Source of the DNA: JACVRW01 sp963825345
GTDB lineage: Bacteria > Actinomycetota > Thermoleophilia > Solirubrobacterales > Thermoleophilaceae
Length of the DNA stretch: 64,000 nucleotides
Reading direction: 5' to 3'
NCBI GenBank assembly: GCA_963825345.1
Contig: CAWGSQ010000006.1
Span: forward strand, 186,001-250,000
Below the pieces are notes generated by a model. It was not told where the DNA came from. It ran no database searches and saw nothing but the letters and a program-made list of their open reading frames with translations. A program made the translations under genes and the position numbers. Position 1 is the first letter of the stretch. Each line of letters begins with the position of its first letter. Of this stretch, positions 49,220-56,499 are shown in pieces.

Positions 49220-49551
49220 CCGCGCAGCCGCTTCTCGATGTCGTCCGCGACCCCGCGGATCGACTTCTCGAGAGCGTGCAGCCCGGTGTCCTGGCGCTTC
49301 TTCTGCTGCTGGCGGGCTCGTACAAGGACGAGTCCGCCGGCGGCGACGCTGCCGACCACGATCGCGGCGGCGGGGCGAGCCCAGTTGCGCGGGTCGCGCA
49401 TTGCGGACAGCTCCCAGTCGGCGAGCTCGGCGGCGGCCACCTCGGTGAGCTCGGAGAGGCCGCGCTCGAGACGGTCGCTGAGCGCCTCCGGCGGGTCCAC
49501 CGGCACGAGAGCGGAGCGCAGCAGGCGTTCGACGCGATCCACGTCACTCAT
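49216..49551 (-). CDS. Small single-pass membrane protein of an ECF sigma operon
   Basis: 111 residues from ATG 49551, overlapping the sigma gene end by eight bases. The N-terminus is DVDRVERLLRSALVPVDPPEALSDRLERGL, then one transmembrane helix (about residues 60-78: AAAIVVGSVAAGGLVLV) and a Lys/Arg-rich cytoplasmic or external tail. Its place directly after an ECF sigma gene, and its helical N-terminus plus single helix, fit a short anti-sigma factor, but it lacks the H-x3-C-x2-C zinc motif. No known family. Confidence 0.65.
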   Translation of the reverse strand: MSDVDRVERLLRSALVPVDPPEALSDRLERGLSELTEVAAAELADWELSAMRDPRNWARPAAAIVVGSVAAGGLVLVRARQQQKKRQDTGLHALEKSIRGVADDIEKRLRG

Positions 49552-50080
49552 CGCCGTCCTCCTCGAGGCCCTGCTCCAGCTGCTTGATGGCCCTGTGGAT
49601 GAGCACCTTGGTCGCCCCCTCGGATCGCCCCAGTGCTCGCGCGATCTCCCGGTTGTCCATTCCCAACGCGAAGCGCATGATCAGCGCCTCGCGGCGATCC
49701 TCCGGAAGCTTCGACACGCCCTCGAGGACCTCCTTCACCTCTTCGCGCCCCTCCACGAGCTGCTCCGTGCCGATCGGCTCGGCCAGAACGCTCGAGTCGT
49801 CGAGCTGGGTGGTCGGCCTGCGTGAGCGGTCGCGGTAGAAGTTGGCGGCGAGGTTGTGCGCGATGCGGATGAGCCAGGGCCGCATCGGCCGCCCGTTGGA
49901 CTCGCGCTGAGCTCGATCGAAGTGCCGGTAGGCCTGGAGAAACGTCTGCTCGGTCAGGTCCTCCGCGTCGTGGTGGTTGCCCACCCGGTAGTAGGAGTAC
50001 GAGTAGACGTCGCGCAGATGTGCCTTGTACAGCTCGGTGAAATCGCGGTCGAGTCGCTGCTTGTCGGCCACTTCCTCCAC
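49544..50080 (-). CDS. ECF RNA polymerase sigma factor (second)
   Basis: 178 residues from ATG 50080. Sigma-2: FTELYKAHLRDVYSYSYYRVGNHHDAEDLTEQTFLQAYRHF, PWLIRIAHNLAANFYRDRSRRP. Sigma-4: GVSKLPEDRREALIMRFALGMDNREIARALGRSEGATKVLIHRAIKQLEQG. It is followed by the small membrane protein gene (eight-base overlap), which may restrain it. The PlsC-GpsA fusion gene lies 24 bases upstream in the same direction, so all three could be one transcript. Confidence 0.95.
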   Translation of the reverse strand: MEEVADKQRLDRDFTELYKAHLRDVYSYSYYRVGNHHDAEDLTEQTFLQAYRHFDRAQRESNGRPMRPWLIRIAHNLAANFYRDRSRRPTTQLDDSSVLAEPIGTEQLVEGREEVKEVLEGVSKLPEDRREALIMRFALGMDNREIARALGRSEGATKVLIHRAIKQLEQGLEEDGDE

Positions 50081-50104
50081 TCGGCACGGAGCCTACTCCC
50101 GCTC

Positions 50105-51769
50105 TTATGCCGCGTGGGTCCGGCGCCGCGCCGGGCGGGCCGATCGGACGCTCTCGAGCCACTGCTCGGGAGAGGACTCGCCATCGAGCACGCGGCGCAG
50201 GCCGTCCGTGACCGGCGCCTCGATCCCCTGCCGCTCGAATGCGAGCCCGAGCAGCGGGACCGTAGCGAGCGACTCGGCGGTCTGATCCATCGAAGCCTCC
50301 ACCTGGCCGGCCGGCACTCCGGCGCCGACCATCTCGCCCGCGCGGCGGTTGCGGCTGCCCTCGGCGATCGCCGTGGCCACGAGGTCGCCCGCGCCAGCTA
50401 GGCCGGCGAAGGTCTCGCTGCGGCCGCCGCTGGCGAGCGCCAGCTCGTGGATCTCGGCGAAGATGTGCCCGGCGGCGGCACCGGCCAGGTTCGCGCCGCG
50501 AGGCGCGGCCGCAGCGCTGCCCAGGGCGGCGGCGTTCTTCGCGCACGCGGCGAGCTCGGCGCCGGTCACGTCGTCGGTGGCCTCCACGGTCAGGCCGCCC
50601 GCTTCGAGCAGGTCGTGCATCTGGCGGCGAAGGTCGGCGTTGCTGCTCGCGAGCACCACGGAGGCGCCGCGCTCTATCGCCTCGCGCGCGTGCGCGGGAC
50701 CGGCGAGGCTCGCCACGGCGCGCGCTCGCACGCGCTCGGAGACGTACGCGGTGGGTGTGGTGCCGAGCGGCGGGACGAGGCCCTTGGAGGCCACCAGCAC
50801 GGCCGAGCGGTCGCCCACGCGAGCGCCGACCTCGCCGACGGCGGCGGGCAGGCTCGCGCACGGCACGGCGAGCACCACCAGGTCCACGCCGGCCAGCTCG
50901 ATCTCGGGCACGGTCTTCACGTCGATGGAGTGGTCGAGCTGAAGGCCCGGGAGGTAGCGCGAGTTCACGCGGTCGGCCCGGAGGGCCTCGGCCTGGGCGC
51001 CTGTGCGGCAGCCGAGCTGCACCTGCAGGCCCGCGCGCGCCAGCACCAGCGCGGCGGCGGTGCCCATCGAGCCCGCGCCCACCACGGCGGCGGTACGCAG
51101 CGGCGGGAGGCCGCCGAGCCACTCCCACTGGAGTCCGACGCAAGGCCAGATGCGCTCGGTGACCTCGCCGGCGAGGAAGGGTGAGGGATCATCCACGCGC
51201 GGGAAGGTGAGCGCCGGCCCGCAGCGGATGTGCACCTTCACGGGCCTGATGAGCCAGCCGCGGCGGGCGTTCTCGGAGTTTGTTACCGCGATCGGCACGA
51301 CGGGCTTGCCGCTCTGGAGTGCGATGCGGCCCACACCGCGCTTCGGCGATCCGAGCGAGCCCGTGCGGATGCGCGTGCCCTCCGGGAAGATCACCACGGC
51401 CTGGCCGCGCTCGAGCAGCGCGCGGGCGGTGTCCATCGACTCCTCGTCGGACGCGCCGCGCTTGATCGGGAATGCCCCGAGGCAGTTGAGGATCCAGCCG
51501 AGGGCCGGGTTCCTGAACAGCTCCTGCTTGGCCACGAAGTAGATCGGGCGGCCGAGGCAGCAGCCGATCACGAAGGGGTCGAGGAAGCTGCGGTGGTTGG
51601 AGGAGAGGATCACCCCGCCCTCGGGAATGTGTTCGGTACCCAGCCGCCGCAGACGGAAGTAGACGAGGATCCCGGCCTTCAGCATCCAGCGCAGCGGCCA
51701 GTACACGAGCGAGTTCACCCCGCGCCTGCGCGTGCGCTCGTGGTACAGCGATAGGGGGCGGGGGACCAT
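50105..51769 (-). CDS. Fused acylglycerophosphate acyltransferase (PlsC) and glycerol-3-phosphate dehydrogenase (GpsA)
   Basis: 554 residues from ATG 51769. Residues 1-205 are a PlsC-like acyltransferase with a membrane-proximal helix (YWPLRWMLKAGILVYFRL), H-x4-D at NHRSFLD (59-64) and FPEGTR (128-133). Residues 225-540 are GpsA: nucleotide motif VVGAGSMGTAA (230-240), VASKGL, active-site Lys in CAKNAAALGSA and FAGLAGAGDLVATA. GpsA makes glycerol-3-phosphate from dihydroxyacetone phosphate, and PlsC adds the second acyl chain, so one chain carries two steps of phosphatidic acid synthesis. There is no linker and no stop or frameshift between the parts. The missing first acylation (PlsX/PlsY) is not in the window. 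Confidence 0.92.
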   Translation of the reverse strand: MVPRPLSLYHERTRRRGVNSLVYWPLRWMLKAGILVYFRLRRLGTEHIPEGGVILSSNHRSFLDPFVIGCCLGRPIYFVAKQELFRNPALGWILNCLGAFPIKRGASDEESMDTARALLERGQAVVIFPEGTRIRTGSLGSPKRGVGRIALQSGKPVVPIAVTNSENARRGWLIRPVKVHIRCGPALTFPRVDDPSPFLAGEVTERIWPCVGLQWEWLGGLPPLRTAAVVGAGSMGTAAALVLARAGLQVQLGCRTGAQAEALRADRVNSRYLPGLQLDHSIDVKTVPEIELAGVDLVVLAVPCASLPAAVGEVGARVGDRSAVLVASKGLVPPLGTTPTAYVSERVRARAVASLAGPAHAREAIERGASVVLASSNADLRRQMHDLLEAGGLTVEATDDVTGAELAACAKNAAALGSAAAAPRGANLAGAAAGHIFAEIHELALASGGRSETFAGLAGAGDLVATAIAEGSRNRRAGEMVGAGVPAGQVEASMDQTAESLATVPLLGLAFERQGIEAPVTDGLRRVLDGESSPEQWLESVRSARPARRRTHAA

Positions 51770-51813
51770 CCGGAAGACGTACCCGATTCGCCCGCTGGCG
51801 TTACGCTGCGCCC

Positions 51814-52350
51814 ATGGAGCTGCAGAGAACTCTCAACGGCGCCCTCGCAGGGGCGGCGGCCGCGATGGCGTGGGCCGCCCAGCAGCCGCTCGACAAGCGG
51901 GTCTTCGGATCCCGCTACGACGACGTGGAGCTGCTCGGCAAACTCGTCACGCGCGGACCCGCCTGGCCGGCCGCCGGGCTGGGACTGCACGTGGCCAACG
52001 GAGCGATGTTCGGCGCCGTGTACGCGCTGGCGCGACCGCTCGTGCCGGGCCCGCCGATCGTGGCGGGCGTCGCCGCCGGAATGGCCGAGCACTTCGGCTT
52101 CTGGCCACTCGGCGTGCTGATCGACCGCCACCACCCGGCTCGCTCCGAGCTCGAGCCACTGCGCGGCAACCGACGCGCCTTCGCCCAGGCCACCTGGCGC
52201 CACTTCCTCTTCGGAGTCGTGCTCGCCGAGCTGGAGCGCCGCCTGAACGACAAGGGCGAATTCGAGCCGCTGGAGGGCGTCCCGGTGTCCTCGAACGGCC
52301 ACGGCAACCTGGAGCAGGCGGCCGTGGGCGCGACCGAGGCCGCGGAGTAG
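51814..52350 (+). CDS. Conserved hypothetical membrane-associated protein
   Basis: 178 residues from ATG 51814. Two or three weakly hydrophobic helices (LNGALAGAAAAMAWAAQQPLDKRVFG; GPAWPAAGLGLHVANGAMFGAVYALAR; GPPIVAGVAAGMAEHFGFWPLGVLIDRHHPA) with GDDVELLGK between, and a soluble end (WRHFLFGVVLAELERRLN). The form recalls small actinobacterial membrane proteins of the DUF1440/6789 kind, but the match is loose. It diverges from the PlsC-GpsA fusion (44 bases apart) and ends six bases before the tRNA gene, which runs the opposite way. Confidence 0.6.
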   Translation: MELQRTLNGALAGAAAAMAWAAQQPLDKRVFGSRYDDVELLGKLVTRGPAWPAAGLGLHVANGAMFGAVYALARPLVPGPPIVAGVAAGMAEHFGFWPLGVLIDRHHPARSELEPLRGNRRAFAQATWRHFLFGVVLAELERRLNDKGEFEPLEGVPVSSNGHGNLEQAAVGATEAAE

Positions 52351-52355
52351 CCAAG

Positions 52356-52428
52356 AGCCCGCCGTCGGACTCGAACCGACAACCTCTTCATTACAAGTGA
52401 AGTGCTCTTCCAGTTGAGCTAGGCGGGC
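52356..52428 (-). tRNA. tRNA-Thr (anticodon TGT)
   Basis: 73 bases. Acceptor GCCCGCC / GGCGGGC pairs fully with discriminator T. The anticodon stem is CTTCA/TGAAG with loop CTTGTAA, giving anticodon TGT, which reads ACA threonine codons. The T arm has GGTTCGAGTCC. The 3' CCA is not encoded. It lies downstream of the sigH region in the same direction; in several actinobacteria a tRNA-Thr sits near rpmG/secE/nusG. Confidence 0.95.
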
Positions 52429-52461
52429 GCCCCGCGGAGGATAAACCCGCTCCCAGAACGA

Positions 52462-52488
52462 CTCGGGCCCCGTCATGCGGGGCCCGAG
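52462..52488 (-). terminator. Strong stem-loop terminator downstream of the small membrane protein gene
   Basis: CTCGGGCCCCG / CGGGGCCCGAG, perfect 11-base stem with a 5-base loop, between the small membrane protein stop (52514, minus) and the tRNA. It separates the protein gene from the tRNA. Confidence 0.75.
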
Positions 52489-52513
52489 GTCCTTCAATGC
52501 TTTCGCGTTGCGC

Positions 52514-52690
52514 CTAGATGGTGCCGCGCCTGCTGCCGCCCCAGCGGTTCCCGAATCCGAAGCCACCGCTCGGGATGCCTGCGATCAGCACGAGGATCGC
52601 GCCGATGATGCCGACGATGGGGGCGATGAGGGCTGCCAGCAGCAGGTACACAAGAACGGCCACCAGCACGGTCAACAGAATTCCGATCAT
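52514..52690 (-). CDS. 58-residue membrane protein
   Basis: Begins at ATG 52690 with a near-perfect ribosome site (AAGGAGGAG) eight bases upstream and ends at TAG 52514. The first 40 residues are hydrophobic (MIGILLTVLVAVLVYLLLAA, then LIAPIVGIIGAILVLIAGI), forming one or two membrane helices, followed by a Gly/Arg-rich tail (SGGFGFGNRWGGSRR). I do not recognise it. The codon use fits its neighbours and it has its own terminator, so it is very likely a real gene. Confidence 0.75.
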   Translation of the reverse strand: MIGILLTVLVAVLVYLLLAALIAPIVGIIGAILVLIAGIPSGGFGFGNRWGGSRRGTI

Positions 52691-52705
52691 CTCTAACTCC
52701 TCCTT

Positions 52706-52732
52706 GGGTTCGCGCCATCGCTTGGCGCTCCC
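52706..52732 (-). terminator. Stem-loop after the L,D-transpeptidase gene
   Basis: GCGCCA-TCGCT-TGGCGC with outer GGG/CCC pairs, between the L,D-transpeptidase stop (52774) and the small membrane protein start. It probably ends the transpeptidase transcript. Confidence 0.5.
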
Positions 52733-52773
52733 AGGGAATACCCGCTCCGACCCGTCGGAAACGGTTTAGAAAT

Positions 52774-53574
52774 TCAATTTCGGATGAACACGGGCGTGCC
52801 GAGTGGCACGCGGCGCATCAGTACTTCGAGGTCGGAATCCGCAGCGCGAAGGCATCCGGCGGAGGCCGGAGACCCGATCGTGCCGGGCGAGTTCGTGCCG
52901 TGGATCGCGATCCGGTTGCCGCCCTGCCAACCGGCCGGGAGCTTCGGCTGGTGGGCGTTCAGGGCGAGGATGCAGCAGCCGTAGTAGGGCCCGTAGTTGC
53001 CTCCGCGCAGCTTGTCCGTGACCGCGAAGCGCCCGGTGGGCGTCTCCGACCCGGGGCGCCCGATGGCCACGGAGATGCTGCGGATCAGCCGCCCGCCCCT
53101 GCGCAGCTCGAGACGGCGCCCGGACAGGTCCGCGTGCAGCGAGTAGGCATGGCGGCGGAAGCGAAGGCCGGCGTTCTCCATGTGGACCCACGCGAGCTTC
53201 CCGTTCGGCGTCTCGGTGGCCACCACGCCGAGCCACGGGCCGCGCTGCTTGGCGATGCTCATCACGCGCGTGCTCCCGAACTCCGTGCTCCTATATGCGC
53301 GCGCGAGCACGCGCCCGTTCGGGCGCACCCTAAGCGGAACCGCGCGCCTCACTATCGCGACCGCATGCCCGCGTCGGCGTGACGAGGCGAGTGAGCGCCA
53401 GCGCGGCTTCGGCTTGGCCTCCTGTGGCGGCGCGGCTGCAGGCTGGGGCGCCACGGTGGTCAGCGTTTCGGGAGCGGGACTCACCGAAGCCGCTGACAGA
53501 GCGGAATAGCTCAGCACGAACGCTGCGGCGAGCGCAGCGAGCACGAGCAGCGGCAGTGCGGATCGGGACGGCAT
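52774..53574 (-). CDS. Exported L,D-transpeptidase (YkuD) family protein
   Basis: 266 residues from ATG 53574. Signal or anchor (ALPLLVLAALAAAFVLSYSALSAA), then a Pro/Ala-rich stretch, an SH3-like segment (VPLRVRPNGRVLARAY), and the YkuD domain (about 145-265) with the catalytic motif IAIHGTNSPGTIGSPASAGCLR, where His, Ser and Cys are in place. These enzymes form 3-3 cross-links in peptidoglycan or attach proteins to it. It is monocistronic with terminator candidates on both sides. Confidence 0.93.
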   Translation of the reverse strand: MPSRSALPLLVLAALAAAFVLSYSALSAASVSPAPETLTTVAPQPAAAPPQEAKPKPRWRSLASSRRRGHAVAIVRRAVPLRVRPNGRVLARAYRSTEFGSTRVMSIAKQRGPWLGVVATETPNGKLAWVHMENAGLRFRRHAYSLHADLSGRRLELRRGGRLIRSISVAIGRPGSETPTGRFAVTDKLRGGNYGPYYGCCILALNAHQPKLPAGWQGGNRIAIHGTNSPGTIGSPASAGCLRAADSDLEVLMRRVPLGTPVFIRN

Positions 53575-53639
53575 GTCCCATTCGCATCGGCCGCCTCCCG
53601 CGCCCCGGGCTCAGGCGGGGACCAGGTTGGACGTTTGTT

Positions 53640-54308
53640 CTACAGCAGCACTTCGCGCGAGCTGAGGTGGGCGCCGACCTTGCGCTTTACGCGCTGCAGA
53701 GCGTTATCCACGGTCTTCGTGTCGCATTCGAGGCGCTCGGCGATCGTCTCGTAGCTGTACCCGTCGAGGTACAGCGACAGCACCGAGCTCTCCAGCTCGG
53801 AGAGCACGCTCGACAGGCACGCCACCAGACTGTGCAGCTCCTCGGTGGAGATCACCTGGTTCACCGGATCGTGCGCGGTGGGACCGGGAAGGAGCTCGTC
53901 GAGGGTTGGATCGCCGTCTCCACCGCCGGCCGCGGGGGTCTGCGAGAAGGAGACGTACTCGTTCAGCGGGGTGTGCTTGTTGCGCGTGGAGGTCTTCACC
54001 GCGGTGATGATCTGCCGAGTTATGCATAGCTCCGCGAAGTTCCGGAAGCTCGACTCGCGGTCCCAGCGATAGTCGCGAACCGCTTTGTAGAGCCCAACGA
54101 GGCCCTCCTGGACCAGATCATCGGCGTCTCCCCCGATGAGGAAGTACGACGACGCCTTGAGCCGGACGAAGCCGAAATAGCGCTTCACGATCCGGTCGTA
54201 CGCATCCTTCTTGCCCTGCTTGGCAAGCGCGATCAGGTAGTGATCATCAAGCTCAACTTGAGTGTGAGACTTGAACGCACCTGGGCGGAAAGTCGGGGAA
54301 GCTGCCAT
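53640..54308 (-). CDS. sigH: SigH-type sigma-70 family factor
   Basis: 222 residues from ATG 54308, ribosome site AAGGAG. Region 2: DDHYLIALAKQGKKDAYDRIVKRYFGFVRLKASSYFLIGGDADDLVQEGLVGLYKAV, RDYRWDRESSFRNFAELCITRQIITAVK. Region 4: SVLSELESSVLSLYLDGYSYETIAERLECDTKTVDNALQRVKRKV. It is the homologue of Bacillus SigH (Spo0H), here in its conserved place after cysS and rlmB. In non-sporulating actinobacteria its regulon is unknown. A 12-base palindrome lies 36 bases upstream. Confidence 0.93.
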   Translation of the reverse strand: MAASPTFRPGAFKSHTQVELDDHYLIALAKQGKKDAYDRIVKRYFGFVRLKASSYFLIGGDADDLVQEGLVGLYKAVRDYRWDRESSFRNFAELCITRQIITAVKTSTRNKHTPLNEYVSFSQTPAAGGGDGDPTLDELLPGPTAHDPVNQVISTEELHSLVACLSSVLSELESSVLSLYLDGYSYETIAERLECDTKTVDNALQRVKRKVGAHLSSREVLL

Positions 54309-54343
54309 CGAAGGCTCCTTGGCCTCGGTGACGCACTACCTCC

Positions 54344-54355
54344 CCTGGCGCCAGG
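54344..54355. promoter_or_regulatory. 12-base palindrome upstream of sigH
   Basis: CCTGGCGCCAGG is a perfect palindrome in the 138-base gap between sigH (start 54308) and rlmB (stop 54447), 36 bases before the sigH ATG. It may be an operator for sigH. The rest of the gap shows nothing clear. Confidence 0.35.
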
Positions 54356-54446
54356 TTTCTCTGAACTCGAGCCTTGCATGTCTAAAGCTCGACTTCAGCC
54401 TGATCAACGACCTGGATTATGCTGGGTTATGGATCCCTGTCAAGCC

Positions 54447-55136
54447 CTACTTGCGAAAGTGCAAGATTCCGTACACCAGGGCGGCCGCGGCGGTGGACAC
54501 GTTGAGCGATCCGACCTGCCCCTTGTTCGGCAACGCCACGAGCTCGTCGCAGGTCTCGCTCACGCGCGGGCGAAGGCCCCGGCCCTCGCTCCCAAGCACG
54601 AGAACCACCCGTCCGCGGTAGTCGGGGCGGTCGTAGGGCACCGCGGCCTCGGCCGAAGCTCCGTAGACCCACGTGTTCGGGCGTTCCTTGGCTGTTCCGA
54701 GCCAATCGGCCAGGTTGCGGACCCGCGCCACGGCCAGATGCTCGACCGCGCCGGCCGAGGCGCGGCACACCGCGGCGGTCACCTCCGCGGAGCGGCGCTC
54801 CGGGAGGACCACTCCCGCGCAGCCGGCCGCCTCGGCCACCCGGATCGTCGCGCCGAGGTTCTGCGGATCCTGAACCTCGTCGAGCGCGAGCACCAGGGCG
54901 TCCTCGGCATCGAGCAGCGAATCGGCGTCCACGTAGGGATAAGGGCTCACCTCCGCGCAGATCCCCTGGTGGTCGGGCGAGCCGCAGCGCTCCTCGAGCT
55001 CCCAGGGCTCCGCGATCACCGTCTCGAGCCCGCCGAGCCACACCTCCTGCGCGGCGCGCTCGCTGGCGAACACGCGCTGCACCCGGCGCTTGCCGCGCAA
55101 TGCCTCCCGCACCGGATTGCGGCCGTACACGATCAC
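54447..55136 (-). CDS. rlmB: SpoU-family 23S rRNA 2'-O-methyltransferase (RlmB/TrmH-like)
   Basis: 229 residues from GTG 55136, overlapping the cysS stop by GTGA. N-terminal substrate-binding region IVYGRNPVREALRGKRRVQRVF. SPOUT domain with knot motifs VLALDEVQDPQNLGATIRVAEAAG, VLVLGSEGRGLRPRV and VALPNKGQVGSLNVSTAAAALVYGI. RlmB methylates G2251 of 23S rRNA. The order cysS-rlmB-sigH is the same as in Bacillus (cysS-mrnC-rlmB-yacP-sigH) but without the mini-RNase III and NYN genes. Confidence 0.92.
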   Translation of the reverse strand: MIVYGRNPVREALRGKRRVQRVFASERAAQEVWLGGLETVIAEPWELEERCGSPDHQGICAEVSPYPYVDADSLLDAEDALVLALDEVQDPQNLGATIRVAEAAGCAGVVLPERRSAEVTAAVCRASAGAVEHLAVARVRNLADWLGTAKERPNTWVYGASAEAAVPYDRPDYRGRVVLVLGSEGRGLRPRVSETCDELVALPNKGQVGSLNVSTAAAALVYGILHFRK

Positions 55137-56485
55137 GACCGGCGCACCAGGCGCGCGCCCTCCGGCGTGTCCCGGATCTCCCAGCCGGACTCGGCGAGCT
55201 GATCGCGGATCTGGTCGGCGCGCTCGAAGTCGCGCGCGCTGCGCGCCTCGTCGCGCTCGGCGGCGAGCCGCTGGAGCTCCTCCGGAGCGCCCGCCTCAAG
55301 TTCCATCAAACCCTCTAGGCCAAGCGCATAAAGCATCTCGCCGACCCGGCCGGGCCCAACCGGCTCCCCCTCATCGATGCGGGAGTTCACCATGGCGACC
55401 CAGTCGAACAGCACCGCCCTCGCCTTCGGCGTATTGAAGTCCTCGGCGAGCGCGTCGAAGAACGGGTCTACGAACTGGTCCAGCCCGGGGGCCCCCGGCT
55501 CAAGCCGACGCAGCGCCTCCCGCACCCGCGCCACGGCGCGCCCGGCGTCCTCGAGCGCCTCCTCGGTGTAGGCCACCGGCTTGCGGTAGTGCGCACCGAC
55601 CATCCACATCAGGAACGCATCGCGCCCGAACTGCTCGATGGCGCCGTGGAGCAGCCGGATGTTGCCCACCGACTTCGCCATCTTCTCCTCGCCCATCTGC
55701 ACCATGCCGTTGTGCATCCAGGTGCTGGACAGGGGCTTGCCGCGTGCCGCCTCGGTCTGCGCGATCTCGTTCTCGTGATGCGGAAAGACGAGGTCCGAGC
55801 CGCCTCCGTGGACCTCGAACGGGATGCCGAGCACCGTCTCGGCCATCGCCGAGCACTCGATGTGCCACCCGGGGCGGCCGTCGCCCCAGGGCGACTCCCA
55901 GTAGGTGTCCTCGCCCTCCTTGCGCCCCTTCCAGAGCGCGAAGTCCTGGGGCGACTCCTTGCGCTCGGCGGCATCGTCGCCCTCGCCCTGCTGCATCTCC
56001 TCGAGCGGGCGGTTCGAGAGCTTGCCGTAGCCGGGGAACGAGGGAACCCGGAAGTAGACGTCGCCGCCGCGCTCGTACGCGTGATCCGACTCCACGAGCG
56101 CCTCGATCAGGGCGATGATCTCGGGCATCGTCTCCGTAGCCTTGGGCTCGCGGTCGGGCCGGCCGAGGCCCAGCAGGCCGGTGTCCTCCAGGTACGAGGC
56201 TGTCATCTCGCGCGCGAGCTGCCCGCTCGGCACGCCGCGCTCGCGGGCGGCGTCGTAGATCTTGTCGTTCACGTCGGTGATGTTGATCACGAGCGATGTG
56301 TCGTATCCCTCGTGCTCGAGAAAGCGCTTCAAGAGCGAGAAGACGACGTACGGGCGCGCGTTGCCGACGTGGATGCGCCCGTAGACAGTCGGGCCGCAGG
56401 CGTAGATGCCGATGCGGCCGGGCTCCCGCGGCGCGACGGGAACGACCCCGCCGCTCAGCGTGTCCTGGATGCGCAGCTGGCGCAC
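55133..56485 (-). CDS. cysS: Cysteine-tRNA ligase
   Basis: 450 residues from GTG 56485. Class I synthetase: YACGPTVYGRIHVGNARPYV (zinc Cys and the HIGH-type motif as HVGN), INITDVNDKIYDAARERG, GWHIECSAMA (Cys), GGGSDLVFPHHENEIAQTEA (zinc His), and KMSKS as EEKMAKSVGN. The C-terminal DALR-like domain is short, ending in FERADQIRDQLAESGWEIRDTPEG. It charges tRNA-Cys; the length is about that of family members (450-480). It overlaps rlmB by four bases. An in-frame extension upstream through the amidase gene is an artefact of no stop codon. Confidence 0.96.
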   Translation of the reverse strand: MRQLRIQDTLSGGVVPVAPREPGRIGIYACGPTVYGRIHVGNARPYVVFSLLKRFLEHEGYDTSLVINITDVNDKIYDAARERGVPSGQLAREMTASYLEDTGLLGLGRPDREPKATETMPEIIALIEALVESDHAYERGGDVYFRVPSFPGYGKLSNRPLEEMQQGEGDDAAERKESPQDFALWKGRKEGEDTYWESPWGDGRPGWHIECSAMAETVLGIPFEVHGGGSDLVFPHHENEIAQTEAARGKPLSSTWMHNGMVQMGEEKMAKSVGNIRLLHGAIEQFGRDAFLMWMVGAHYRKPVAYTEEALEDAGRAVARVREALRRLEPGAPGLDQFVDPFFDALAEDFNTPKARAVLFDWVAMVNSRIDEGEPVGPGRVGEMLYALGLEGLMELEAGAPEELQRLAAERDEARSARDFERADQIRDQLAESGWEIRDTPEGARLVRRS

Positions 56486-56499
56486 GGGCGGGAGGCTAC

